Shown here: positions 14,570 to 21,709 of the stretch, one piece after another
Layout of the letters: each line of letters opens with the position of its first letter
Numbering within the stretch: the first letter of the stretch is position 1
Assembly: GCA_019420085.1 (NCBI GenBank)
Contig: JAHZHV010000223.1
Coordinates: 1-21,709 of the forward strand
DNA: 21,709 nucleotides
Source: Christensenella sp.
Lineage (GTDB): Bacteria; Bacillota; Clostridia; Christensenellales; Maliibacteriaceae
Reading direction: 5' to 3'
The notes under the pieces: generated by a model
The model's input: only the letters and a program-made list of their open reading frames with translations
What the model was told of the DNA's origin: nothing
Databases searched by the model: none
Program-made: the position numbers and the translations under genes

Positions 14570-15938
14570 GACGATAAGCGAGGTCGTCGGACCGCTGATG
14601 GTCGTTGACGGCGTACGCGATGCAAAGTATGACGAACTGGTCGAGATCATGACACCACAGGGCGTGCGCATCGGCCGTGTGTTGGAACTGGATGGCGAAC
14701 GCTGCGTGGTACAGTTGTTTGAAAGTTCTCAGGGACTGCAGATCAGCCGTTCCCGCGCGCGGTTTGTCGGGCATGGGCAGGAATTGTCCGTCAGCCCCGA
14801 CATGCTGGGCCGTGTCTTTGACGGTATGGGAAATCCGATCGATGGCGGTCCCGCCCTGATTGCCGAAAAAAGGCTTGATATTAACGGCGCGCCGCTGAAT
14901 CCTGCCGCACGCGACTATCCGGCAGAGTTTATCCAGACAGGTATTTCTGCCATTGACGGATTGAATACGCTGGTACGCGGGCAGAAACTGCCGGTGTTCT
15001 CCGGTTCCGGCCTGCCGCATCAGGAATTGGCTGCACAGATTGCCCGTCAGGCGCGTGTGCTTGGCAGCAGCGATAAATTTGCCGTTGTATTCGGTGCAAT
15101 CGGTATTACGTTTGAAGAGTCCGAGTTCTTTGTTGAGGACTTCCGCCGTACGGGTGCGATTGAGCGTACCGTCATGTTCCGCAACCTTGCAAATGACCCT
15201 GCGGTTGAGCGTATCGCAACGCCGCGTATGGCGATTACCTGTGCGGAGTATATTGCATATGAACTTGGCATGCATGTGCTTGTTATTTTGACGGATTTGA
15301 CGAACTACGCCGAGGCATTGCGTGAGGTTTCCGCGGCGCGGCGCGAGGTGCCGGGCCGGCGGGGTTATCCCGGGTATCTTTACACGGACCTTGCATCACT
15401 GTATGAGCGTGCAGGCCGTATCAAGGGGAAACCGGGCTCCATTACGCAGCTGCCCATCCTGACCATGCCGGAGGATGATAAGACGCATCCGATTCCCGAT
15501 TTGACCGGCTACATCACGGAGGGACAGATTATTCTGTCTCGTGAACTGCATTTGAAGGGCATTACGCCGCCGATTGACGTACTGCCGTCATTGTCGCGCT
15601 TAAAGGATAAGGGAATCGGCGAAGGAAAGACGCGGGAGGATCACTCCAATACGATGAACCAGCTCTTTTCGGCCTATGCGCGCGGCCGCGATGCGGCGGA
15701 ACTTGCCGTTATTCTGGGTGAGAGTGCGTTGTCGGCGACGGATAAGCTTTATGCAAAATTCGCAGATGCGTTTGAAAAGGAGTATGTTTCTCAGGGATAT
15801 CGAACGAACCGTTCGATTGAGGAGACGCTTGACCTTGGCTGGAAGCTTTTATCCATTCTGCCCAAGAGCGAGCTCAAACGTATCAGTGAGACGTTGATTG
15901 AACGCTACTATCCCAAGGACGAAGGAGAGGAAGGCTGA
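14553..15938 (+). CDS. ntpB: V/A-type ATPase regulatory subunit B
   Basis: This is a 461-residue non-catalytic subunit. Its P-loop position is degenerate (SGSGLPHQE, no GKT), as expected for B. R349 in LPSLSRLK corresponds to the arginine finger that reaches the ATP bound by subunit A. The family signature GIGEGKTREDH follows. The ATG at 14553 has GGAGGT seven bases upstream, which places the start inside the end of ntpA; a frame from 14505 is longer but lacks a ribosome site. The stop shares one base with the ntpD start. Confidence 0.98.
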   Translation: MLKEYKTISEVVGPLMVVDGVRDAKYDELVEIMTPQGVRIGRVLELDGERCVVQLFESSQGLQISRSRARFVGHGQELSVSPDMLGRVFDGMGNPIDGGPALIAEKRLDINGAPLNPAARDYPAEFIQTGISAIDGLNTLVRGQKLPVFSGSGLPHQELAAQIARQARVLGSSDKFAVVFGAIGITFEESEFFVEDFRRTGAIERTVMFRNLANDPAVERIATPRMAITCAEYIAYELGMHVLVILTDLTNYAEALREVSAARREVPGRRGYPGYLYTDLASLYERAGRIKGKPGSITQLPILTMPEDDKTHPIPDLTGYITEGQIILSRELHLKGITPPIDVLPSLSRLKDKGIGEGKTREDHSNTMNQLFSAYARGRDAAELAVILGESALSATDKLYAKFADAFEKEYVSQGYRTNRSIEETLDLGWKLLSILPKSELKRISETLIERYYPKDEGEEG

Positions 15939-16570
15939 TGGCCGCAATCGTCAATCCCACGCGCATGGAGCTCAACCGTCAGAAAAAACGGTTGGCAACT
16001 GCCACGCGCGGACATAAGCTGCTCAAGGATAAGCAGGATGAGATGGCGCGTCAGTTTATGGAGCTGATTGCACAGAATCGCACGCTGCGTACGCGTGTGG
16101 AAAATGCGCTTTCCCAGGCGATGGGACGCTTTGCCGTTGCGCAGTCTGTTATGGGAGAAAAACAGGTTGAACAGGCATTTTTGATTCCGGCCGCACAGAC
16201 GGGCATTGTCTGCGGTACCCGAAATATCATGGGCGTGGAAGTGCCGACGCTGGAAAGCGCACAGGACGGCGATGCACAGATCGATCTTCCGTATGGATTT
16301 GCATTTACTTCCGGTATGCTGGACAGCGCCGTCATCGCAATGGCGCAGCTGTATCCATTGCTGATTGAACTTGCCGCCTGTGAAAAGGCGTGCGACATGC
16401 TTGCCGCGGAATTGGAGCGTACACGTCGTCGTGTCAATGCGCTGGAACACATCATGATTCCCGAAGCGCAGCAGAATATCCGTATGATTACCATGAAGCT
16501 GGAGGATGCCGAGCGCAGCAGCATTGTGCGCCTGATGAAGGTCAAGCAGATGATGCAGGACGAGGCATAA
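15938..16570 (+). CDS. ntpD: V/A-type ATPase subunit D (central shaft)
   Basis: This is a 210-residue, mainly coiled-coil protein. It begins with the family pattern NPTRMELNRQKKRL and ends in a long helix with RRRVNALEHIMIP, both diagnostic of subunit D. It forms the rotating axle with NtpG inside the A3B3 head. It is the last gene of the operon: the stop is followed 16 bases later by a strong terminator, and no NtpH or NtpJ homologue follows as it would in E. hirae. Confidence 0.97.
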   Translation: MAAIVNPTRMELNRQKKRLATATRGHKLLKDKQDEMARQFMELIAQNRTLRTRVENALSQAMGRFAVAQSVMGEKQVEQAFLIPAAQTGIVCGTRNIMGVEVPTLESAQDGDAQIDLPYGFAFTSGMLDSAVIAMAQLYPLLIELAACEKACDMLAAELERTRRRVNALEHIMIPEAQQNIRMITMKLEDAERSSIVRLMKVKQMMQDEA

Positions 16571-16586
16571 ATCCCGACTTTTCTTT

Positions 16587-16632
16587 AAAAAAAGCAGAAG
16601 AAACGATCGTTTTTTCGTTTCTTCTGCTTTTT
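16587..16632. terminator. Bidirectional terminator at the end of the ntp operon
   Basis: AAAGCAGAAGAAACG (16591-16605) pairs perfectly with 16616-16630, with A and T runs extending the stem on both sides. It ends the plus-strand ATPase message and can also stop the convergent minus-strand gene ending at 16690. Confidence 0.92.
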
Positions 16633-16689
16633 GCCTTTACACCGCAGAATATTTACAGAAAACGCGGCAAAATACATGGAATGCTGCGC

Positions 16690-17529
16690 TTATTGGTGCG
16701 GGTTGTCGTCTGCCTGGGAATCGGATTCCTTGATGCGGTTGTTTTCCTCTCTCTGTGTCAGCGGAGAAGCGAGATCCCACAGCGTTATCTGCTGCGGTTC
16801 ACATTGTTCCGCCGGTGATTGCGGTTCCTCTTTTGTCAACGCAATATTCGCTGTGTTGGCTTGCGTGCTGATCAAAGCAGAGCAATCACGGTTGTCTTTG
16901 ATGTAATTGAGCAGTATAACAATACTTTGTGCAAGATCCTTTTTGTTCAGTGCAATATCAAGTGAATTTTCCGGCATGTCTGTCGGAACAGAACGATTGC
17001 GGTTTGCGTCGATGTAATCCAGCAGTGCAATGATATTCTGTGCGGTCTTATATGCCTGATGGTACTTGCTGGTGTGTGTCGGCGTATAGGTGTCTAAGAA
17101 CGTGATCGAACGGTGCATCATATTTGCATCATGGACAACGAGATCCAAATGCATCGCGTGGCAAATTTTTCTGACGGTATATGTTTGTGTTGCAGTGAGA
17201 GTTGCCGCGCTTTCGTCTTGAATTTTGGTTGTGATATTCTGATACAAGTCATAGCGAATCAGATCAGAGAATGCGTACTTGCGGCGGCTTTGCCTGACGG
17301 CATCAAGAAGTATCCAACGTGCATGGACATCATCTATTGCAAGAGAAAAACGATTTTGCGCATCGTCTACTCTGCTGGTAACAATGAATCCCTGCGATGT
17401 TATTTGCGCATATTGAGATTTTATCCAATTTTTCTGTGTTTCGCAGTTCTGTTGCTCAGCTTCTTTTTTTTGCTGCAAGAACCATACAGTGGCGAGAATA
17501 AAAACTGCTGCGATGATAATTGTTTCCAT
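16690..17529 (-). CDS. Membrane-anchored protein of unknown function with an internal duplication
   Basis: I do not recognise this 279-residue protein. Residues 3-18 form an N-terminal hydrophobic helix, then a charged Glu/Gln/Lys stretch. Residues about 45-105 read like a small beta domain (GFIVTSRVDDAQNRFSLAIDD, then YAFSDLIRYDLY). Two adjacent copies of a 36-residue unit lie at 163-198 and 200-235 (AQNIIALLDYIDANR and AQSIVILLNYIKDNR), identical at 15 positions. The C-terminal 45 residues are polar and probably disordered. The gene is visibly richer in A/T than its neighbours, and no clear ribosome site precedes the ATG at 17529, so the start is uncertain. It could be the last gene of the unit starting at 19878, since no terminator is seen between, or an independently acquired gene. 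Confidence 0.75.
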   Translation of the reverse strand: METIIIAAVFILATVWFLQQKKEAEQQNCETQKNWIKSQYAQITSQGFIVTSRVDDAQNRFSLAIDDVHARWILLDAVRQSRRKYAFSDLIRYDLYQNITTKIQDESAATLTATQTYTVRKICHAMHLDLVVHDANMMHRSITFLDTYTPTHTSKYHQAYKTAQNIIALLDYIDANRNRSVPTDMPENSLDIALNKKDLAQSIVILLNYIKDNRDCSALISTQANTANIALTKEEPQSPAEQCEPQQITLWDLASPLTQREENNRIKESDSQADDNPHQ

Positions 17530-17631
17530 AACAAACCATTCGATTTTTATGTATCATGTGCACGCAAAAGACAGATATCGACGCGGGGATGAAATGTTTT
17601 GCGCCTGTGATACCGAAAAATGAAGTGCAGA

Positions 17632-18564
17632 TTACGTGCGGATATTGGCGCTCAAACGACGATACAGGTCGCGGAAGACGCAGTCCCGGTCAAAGTAATA
17701 GACCTGCATGATCTTTGGCGCATCCGCGGGAATGGTAAAGCTGTGATCATATAGTGGCAGCGGTGCGGGGACAAGTTTGGCGCGTGCAATCGTTTCCTTT
17801 TCGTCCGTTAGATAAGCGATGGCACTGATATCCCAAATTTTGCGTGAGCCTACGCCGGTTTTGACTTTATCGGCCATTTCCGCAAGCGTGATGTCCAGCA
17901 GGTAGTCGCACAGTGCGTTTTTGCCGCGCAGCCAGTATTCGGCTTCCTGCATGGGTGTTGTCAATGCGCTTGCCACGCCATAGGCAGGTATCTGTACGAC
18001 GGCGCCGCCGCTTTGCAGTACGATGCGTGCCGAGGCGATATCCTGCTGCAGGTTGAATTCGCGATAGTCGTGCCAGTCGTTGCCGTTTCCGCCGAGCCAG
18101 ACGATGACGATGCGCTCCAGAATCGTTGGATCGAGCAGGATTGCGGAGGCGATGTTGGTGATTGCGCCAAGCGCGATGACGTACAGCGGATGTGTACTGT
18201 CGTAGCTGCGCGAACGCGCGACGAGATCGCGTGCTGCATCGCTTTCGATGGGTGTTTTTTCATCCGGCAGATAGGCGGTGCTGCCGCGATGGACAATAGG
18301 GAAAAGATCCTCCCGTCCGTTCAGGCGCAGGATGTTAAAAATTTCATCGTAGCTTTTTTGCATGCCCTCTGCGGGTGTGGCAGCCTTTTCATTGGAAAAG
18401 GGCGCGGCGTAGATGGCCTGTACATGCAGACGGCTGGGACAATGCAGCATATAGGACAGCGCGTACTGGTCGTCGACCTCGTTGTAAGTATCGGTATCCA
18501 TGACAACGTCGATCGCGCCGGCGCTGCGGCGCAGCATGCGCAATTTGATTTCCTGTGAAAGCAT
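17632..18564 (-). CDS. Nucleoside hydrolase-like protein, variant active site
   Basis: This is a 310-residue protein of the inosine/uridine-preferring nucleoside hydrolase fold, which cleaves N-ribosidic bonds. The calcium-binding motif appears as DTDTYNEVDD (23-32) instead of the usual DTDPGxDD. ITNIA (135-139) and REFN (168-171) match the conserved TN and EFN elements. The late HD pair, where His protonates the leaving base in classical enzymes, is W244-D245 here. No signal peptide is seen, so it is cytoplasmic. AGGAGG lies eight bases before the ATG. The glycosidase gene ends 21 bases upstream, so the two form an operon. Substrate may differ from plain nucleosides; that is inference. Confidence 0.88.
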   Translation of the reverse strand: MLSQEIKLRMLRRSAGAIDVVMDTDTYNEVDDQYALSYMLHCPSRLHVQAIYAAPFSNEKAATPAEGMQKSYDEIFNILRLNGREDLFPIVHRGSTAYLPDEKTPIESDAARDLVARSRSYDSTHPLYVIALGAITNIASAILLDPTILERIVIVWLGGNGNDWHDYREFNLQQDIASARIVLQSGGAVVQIPAYGVASALTTPMQEAEYWLRGKNALCDYLLDITLAEMADKVKTGVGSRKIWDISAIAYLTDEKETIARAKLVPAPLPLYDHSFTIPADAPKIMQVYYFDRDCVFRDLYRRLSANIRT

Positions 18565-18585
18565 CGAAAAGTCCTCCTTTTGCGG

Positions 18586-19878
18586 TTATTCTGCGGCACA
18601 CACGTCCACCGTCTGACCGTTTCGCAATGTTACGCGCGCCCATTTGCGGCATGCGTCAAAATTGCCGATCAGCGGCGTCTGCAGCCAGTTTTCCTTCATA
18701 TTCAAAAGATACGGTGCGTCGTAGACGGTATCGATACAACGGTCATCCAGGAAGAATTCGACAAAGTCCACCTGTTCCGGATACAATGCTGCCAGACGCA
18801 CAAAATGCGCCTTATCGCCGCTTTGACATGGACAAAAGCGCGGATAGCGCGCCGCATCCAGTGCAAAACGGCGTTCAAAGCCATGCAGATGGAATTGTTC
18901 CTGCGGCGGGAATTCGGGGACACTTAAATGAAGCGCTTCTGCCATGCGGAGGGCAAAAAACAGATCTTCCCCGTCTTGTACCGACCAGTCCGCAGGGGGT
19001 TCCTGCTTGGTGAAGTTGTTGTAATAGCCCCAGGAAACGCCGTCACGCAGGCACACTTCAAAATTAGACAGGTCGGCGGAATCTTCGTTGACGACAATCG
19101 GCGCGTCGGGCCGCAGAGCACGGCATTGTACAATCAGCTGGTGCAGCCTGTTGCGCGTCTGGCCGTTCCCATGGATGAGAACGACGTCAGAGTTTGCAAT
19201 GACTTCGGGACAAAAATGCCCGCCGGAACCGGAACAGCCGACCGGCATGCCGCCGCTTTGCGTGCGTGCGATATCCAACAGGCGGCACATACCCTGAGGC
19301 GTGCGTACGATATCGGGCGCATCGGGATTGTAGTTAAACTCATTACACGGTTCGATGATGATATTGGTATAGCCTTTTTGCCGCAGATGCCGTGCGGTTG
19401 CTGCGACGGCATTTTCACATGCCGTATCGCCGTGCAGCCGGTGCAGCTGGAACGGATACAGGATGCTGACAATAACGACCATGCCGATGGAATCCGCCGC
19501 TTCAATTAACCGGTCCAGTCGGGCAAGACAGCGCTTGTCGATTGATGTGCCATCGGCAGAAAACGGATTGTTGTCGATCGTTGCGTTGTCCAGTGTATAG
19601 CAGGGGCCGCCGCCCTGCAGGCCGACGGTAAATGCGCGCAGACCAAATCGATACCATTGCGGCAGTGCGGCAATGAGTGCATCGGTGTTGGCGTCAGGAT
19701 CAAACTGCATACCGAAACGGTGAAATCGTGCCGGATCGGCGTGATCGTCGAAGACGCCCTGAATAAATCGCGCATTGAAAAGCAGGCCATGTACGGCTTC
19801 GTTTTTACTTTCGGCATAGGTTGCACGTGCATTGATGGTGAAACGGGTGCCGTTGATGCCAAGTATGGTTTTGTGCAT
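18586..19878 (-). CDS. Glycoside hydrolase-like protein (TIM barrel, clan A type)
   Basis: This is a 430-residue protein without a signal peptide. The first 290 residues fit a (beta/alpha)8 glycosidase of clan A. IIIEPCNEFNY supplies the typical Asn-Glu pair (N179, acid/base E180) at the end of strand 4, and IVVNEDSAD (E265) fits the nucleophile at strand 7. Residues about 355-425 resemble a C-terminal beta-sandwich (VEFFLDDRCIDTVYDAPY). I cannot assign a family number. GGAGG lies nine bases before the ATG at 19878, with a good promoter at 19933-19962. It is co-transcribed with the nucleoside hydrolase gene downstream, so both may act in the cytoplasm on one imported glycoside. The substrate is unknown. 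Confidence 0.8.
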   Translation of the reverse strand: MHKTILGINGTRFTINARATYAESKNEAVHGLLFNARFIQGVFDDHADPARFHRFGMQFDPDANTDALIAALPQWYRFGLRAFTVGLQGGGPCYTLDNATIDNNPFSADGTSIDKRCLARLDRLIEAADSIGMVVIVSILYPFQLHRLHGDTACENAVAATARHLRQKGYTNIIIEPCNEFNYNPDAPDIVRTPQGMCRLLDIARTQSGGMPVGCSGSGGHFCPEVIANSDVVLIHGNGQTRNRLHQLIVQCRALRPDAPIVVNEDSADLSNFEVCLRDGVSWGYYNNFTKQEPPADWSVQDGEDLFFALRMAEALHLSVPEFPPQEQFHLHGFERRFALDAARYPRFCPCQSGDKAHFVRLAALYPEQVDFVEFFLDDRCIDTVYDAPYLLNMKENWLQTPLIGNFDACRKWARVTLRNGQTVDVCAAE

Positions 19879-19932
19879 GAAAAAAAGCCTCCGTGTTTTT
19901 CATATTGGCAGTTCCGTTTGTTTCTGTGTTTT

Positions 19933-19962
19933 AGTATAGCGATTGCAGCGTATATCTGTCAA
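19933..19962 (-). promoter_or_regulatory. Sigma-70-type promoter of the glycosidase operon
   Basis: The minus strand has a perfect TTGACA (19962-19957), an 18-base spacer and TATACT (19938-19933). The leader to the ATG at 19878 is about 48 bases. It lies just past the murA terminator, so this operon is transcribed separately from murA. Confidence 0.8.
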
Positions 19963-19976
19963 TCTGCACATGCTGC

Positions 19977-20017
19977 AAAAAAACACGTCAGGAAAAACTT
20001 TTCCTGACGTGTTTTTT
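19977..20017 (-). terminator. Intrinsic terminator of murA
   Basis: A perfect stem pairs AACACGTCAGG with CCTGACGTGTT, extended by A/T pairs on both sides of a small loop. On the minus strand it ends in seven T residues (19983-19977), 10 bases past the murA stop codon. The other strand also has a T run, so it could work both ways. Confidence 0.92.
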
Positions 20018-20027
20018 CGTGTTTATT

Positions 20028-21305
20028 TTAGTAACCCGCAGAATCCGGATCCGGTACGCGTACGATATCCGCGCCGAGTGCGCGGAGTTTTTCTTCGATA
20101 TTGGCATAACCGCGATCGATGTAACGCAGGCGGCGTACCTGTGTTTCGCCTTCGGCACAGAGACCGGCGACGATCATGGCAGCACCGGCGCGCAGATCCC
20201 ATGCCGTGATGGATGTACCATGCAGCGCTTCTACACCATCAACAATTGCTACGCGTCCTGCCACACGGATGTTGGCGCCCATGCGCATCAGCTCGTCGAC
20301 ATAGCGAAAACGTGATTCATAGATGTTCTCGGTAATGACGCTCGTTCCCTGCGCGCGGGCCAGGTAGGCGGTAATCGGCTGCTGCAGATCGGTCGGAAAA
20401 CCGGGATATGGGAGCGTAGAAATGCTGATTGCACGAGGCCGTTCCACGCCCATGACGTGTATGGAATCCTCGCTTTCTTCAATGCGCGCCCCCGATTCGA
20501 TCAACTTGGCGGAGATCGATTCAAGATGCGGCGGGATGACGTTAGTGATCAGAACGTCGCCGCCGGTAGCAGCGGCCATGATCATCATTGTTCCTGTTTC
20601 AATCTGGTCTGGAATGATGGAGTAGTGACAGCCATGCAGACGTTCTACGCCGCGGATGCGGATTGTATCGGTTCCTGCGCCTTTGATGCTGGCGCCCATG
20701 GCGGACAAGAAGTTTGCAAGGTCGACCACGTGCGGCTCCTTGGCGGCATTGACGATGATCGTATTACCCTCGGCAAGCACTGCGGCAAGCATGATGTTGA
20801 TGGTTGCGCCGACACTGGCCATGTCCAAATAGACTTCGCCGCCGCAAAGCGGCGCCGCTTCCAGAAAATAGCCCTCGCTGGTGCGGCGTGCCACGGCGCC
20901 CATTGCCTCGAATCCCTTGATATGCTGATCCATTGGCCGCATGCCAATCTCACAGCCGCCCGGCAGCGCGACTTCGGCTTTGCCAAAACGGCCCAGAAGC
21001 ACGCCCATCAGATAGTATGAAGCGCGCATGGCCTTGACTTTTTCAAAAGGAGCGTGATATGTATTCACACCCGAGGCATCAATTGCCATGCGGCTGGGTG
21101 TCTGCATTTCCACTTTTGCGCCAAGGGAACGCAGAATGTCTACCAAAACGGCGACATCGCTTATGGAAGGCAGGTTATCGATGATGCAGGGCTCCTGACA
21201 TAACAGCGCTGCAGGAATGATTGCTACAGCTGCATTTTTTGCGCCACTGATCTCCACTGACCCGCAAAGACGCCTGCCGCCGCGAATGATAAATTTATCG
21301 TCCAT
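20028..21305 (-). CDS. murA: UDP-N-acetylglucosamine 1-carboxyvinyltransferase
   Basis: This 425-residue enzyme transfers enolpyruvate from phosphoenolpyruvate to UDP-GlcNAc, the first committed step of peptidoglycan synthesis, in the cytoplasm. It has the usual length. K23 and N24 in SGAKNAA are the substrate-binding pair. C118 in LPGGCEIGMRPMD is the active-site cysteine that fosfomycin alkylates, so the enzyme should be sensitive in principle. The start is ATG at 21305 (MDDKFIIRGG), matching where the family begins; a frame to 21392 adds 29 residues that do not fit. The ribosome site (GGAAG) is modest. It has its own promoter and terminator. Bacillota often carry two MurA copies; which one this is cannot be told here. 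Confidence 0.97.
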   Translation of the reverse strand: MDDKFIIRGGRRLCGSVEISGAKNAAVAIIPAALLCQEPCIIDNLPSISDVAVLVDILRSLGAKVEMQTPSRMAIDASGVNTYHAPFEKVKAMRASYYLMGVLLGRFGKAEVALPGGCEIGMRPMDQHIKGFEAMGAVARRTSEGYFLEAAPLCGGEVYLDMASVGATINIMLAAVLAEGNTIIVNAAKEPHVVDLANFLSAMGASIKGAGTDTIRIRGVERLHGCHYSIIPDQIETGTMMIMAAATGGDVLITNVIPPHLESISAKLIESGARIEESEDSIHVMGVERPRAISISTLPYPGFPTDLQQPITAYLARAQGTSVITENIYESRFRYVDELMRMGANIRVAGRVAIVDGVEALHGTSITAWDLRAGAAMIVAGLCAEGETQVRRLRYIDRGYANIEEKLRALGADIVRVPDPDSAGY

Positions 21306-21422
21306 GTTGATTTCTTCCAATCCAGTCGGTTTTCTGCTGCGCGTTGCCGTGCAGGGGAAATGGATGTACTTTTTGTTTGCATGACAACACAAAAAAGCGT
21401 TGCCGTGTACAACACCCCGTTT

Positions 21423-21451
21423 ACTATAGCATGATTAAAAACGGAATGCAA
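21423..21451 (-). promoter_or_regulatory. Promoter of murA
   Basis: The minus strand has TTGCAT (21451-21446), a 17-base spacer and TATAGT (21428-21423) with the TG extension one base upstream. The leader to the murA ATG would be about 110 bases, with no clear internal structure seen. Confidence 0.75.
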
Positions 21452-21458
21452 CTTGCAT

Positions 21459-21505
21459 AAAAAGTGCCGCCGTCTGATTCCAGGGTATAGAAACAGACGG
21501 CGGCA
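21459..21505 (-). terminator. Terminator of the gene cut by the right edge
   Basis: TGCCGCCGTCTG (21505-21494 on the minus strand) pairs perfectly with 21476-21465 across a 17-base loop, followed by five T residues (21463-21459). It lies 26 bases past the stop codon at 21532 and directly upstream of the murA promoter. Confidence 0.88.
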
Positions 21506-21531
21506 GTGGGATCTTTTGTTTTGGATACAAA

Positions 21532-21709
21532 TTATCCCAGTGTTTCAAATTTGCGTGCGCCGCGACCCTTTAAGTGCGCATACATGATTGCACAGGCGAT
21601 TGCCAGCGCCAGGCAAAGCAATGCAAGTGCGCCCGTCACGGACAAAAAGCGGTGCAGCCAGATCATGTACACGGCAGCACATAGCCCCACAATTGCCCAG
21701 CCCAGGAAC
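21532..21709 (-). CDS. C-terminal end of an integral membrane protein (runs off right edge)
   Basis: The minus-strand frame is open from the right edge to the TAA at 21532 and gives 58 residues. Two hydrophobic helices (about residues 2-18 and 22-43 of the visible part) with a short loop containing LHRF end in a basic cytoplasmic tail, HLKGRGARKFETLG. A strong terminator follows, which supports this being the true end of a gene. It could be the last two helices of a transporter or another polytopic protein; the family cannot be named from this fragment. Confidence 0.7.
   Translation of the reverse strand, partial: FLGWAIVGLCAAVYMIWLHRFLSVTGALALLCLALAIACAIMYAHLKGRGARKFETLG

Noticed and set aside
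14418..15275. Minus-strand open frame opposite the ntpA end and ntpB
   Set aside because: Covered by conserved ATPase genes on the other strand; no independent signals.
21306..21392. 29-residue extension of MurA from an upstream ATG
   Set aside because: The MurA family begins at about MDDKFIIRGG; the extra Arg/Cys-rich residues are not part of it.

Overview
The window looks like chromosome of a Bacillota bacterium, most likely a clostridial lineage of moderate G+C. The reasons are strong AGGAGG-type ribosome sites, frequent TTG/GTG starts, a NfeD/FloA flotillin pair, a LytTR two-component system, and a V/A-type ATPase operon in the Enterococcus hirae ntp order. No rRNA, tRNA, CRISPR array, insertion sequence or phage gene was seen. 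No gene-free stretch exceeds 300 bases.

Layout. Bases 1-3078 (minus) hold three paralogous major facilitator (MFS) transporters. The last runs off the left edge, and a divergent FadR/FCD-type GntR regulator lies at 3316-3981. A shared bidirectional terminator (3985-4025) separates the regulator from a minus-strand cluster, 4045-7982. In transcription order that cluster is a sensor histidine kinase, a short NfeD protein, FloA, a membrane-anchored protein with a duplicated Cys/His motif, and a LytTR response regulator. Kinase and regulator therefore bracket the flotillin genes.

Back-to-back with the kinase promoter, a consensus-like promoter starts the plus-strand operon 8178-16570: ntpF-I-K-E-C-G-A-B-D, a complete rotary V/A-ATPase. 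The rotor subunit carries every residue known to bind sodium in the E. hirae K ring, so the enzyme probably moves Na+. The operon ends in a strong bidirectional terminator.

The rest is on the minus strand. An A/T-richer gene of unknown function with an internal duplication lies at 16690-17529. A two-gene unit of a cytoplasmic clan-A-like glycoside hydrolase and a variant nucleoside hydrolase lies at 17632-19878. murA (20028-21305) has its own promoter and terminator. The C-terminus of a membrane protein is cut by the right edge.

The least ordinary part is the flotillin/two-component cluster with its repeat protein, which shares a divergent control region with the Na+-type ATPase. The glycosidase/nucleoside hydrolase pair and the unknown gene with the internal repeat are the next most interesting.
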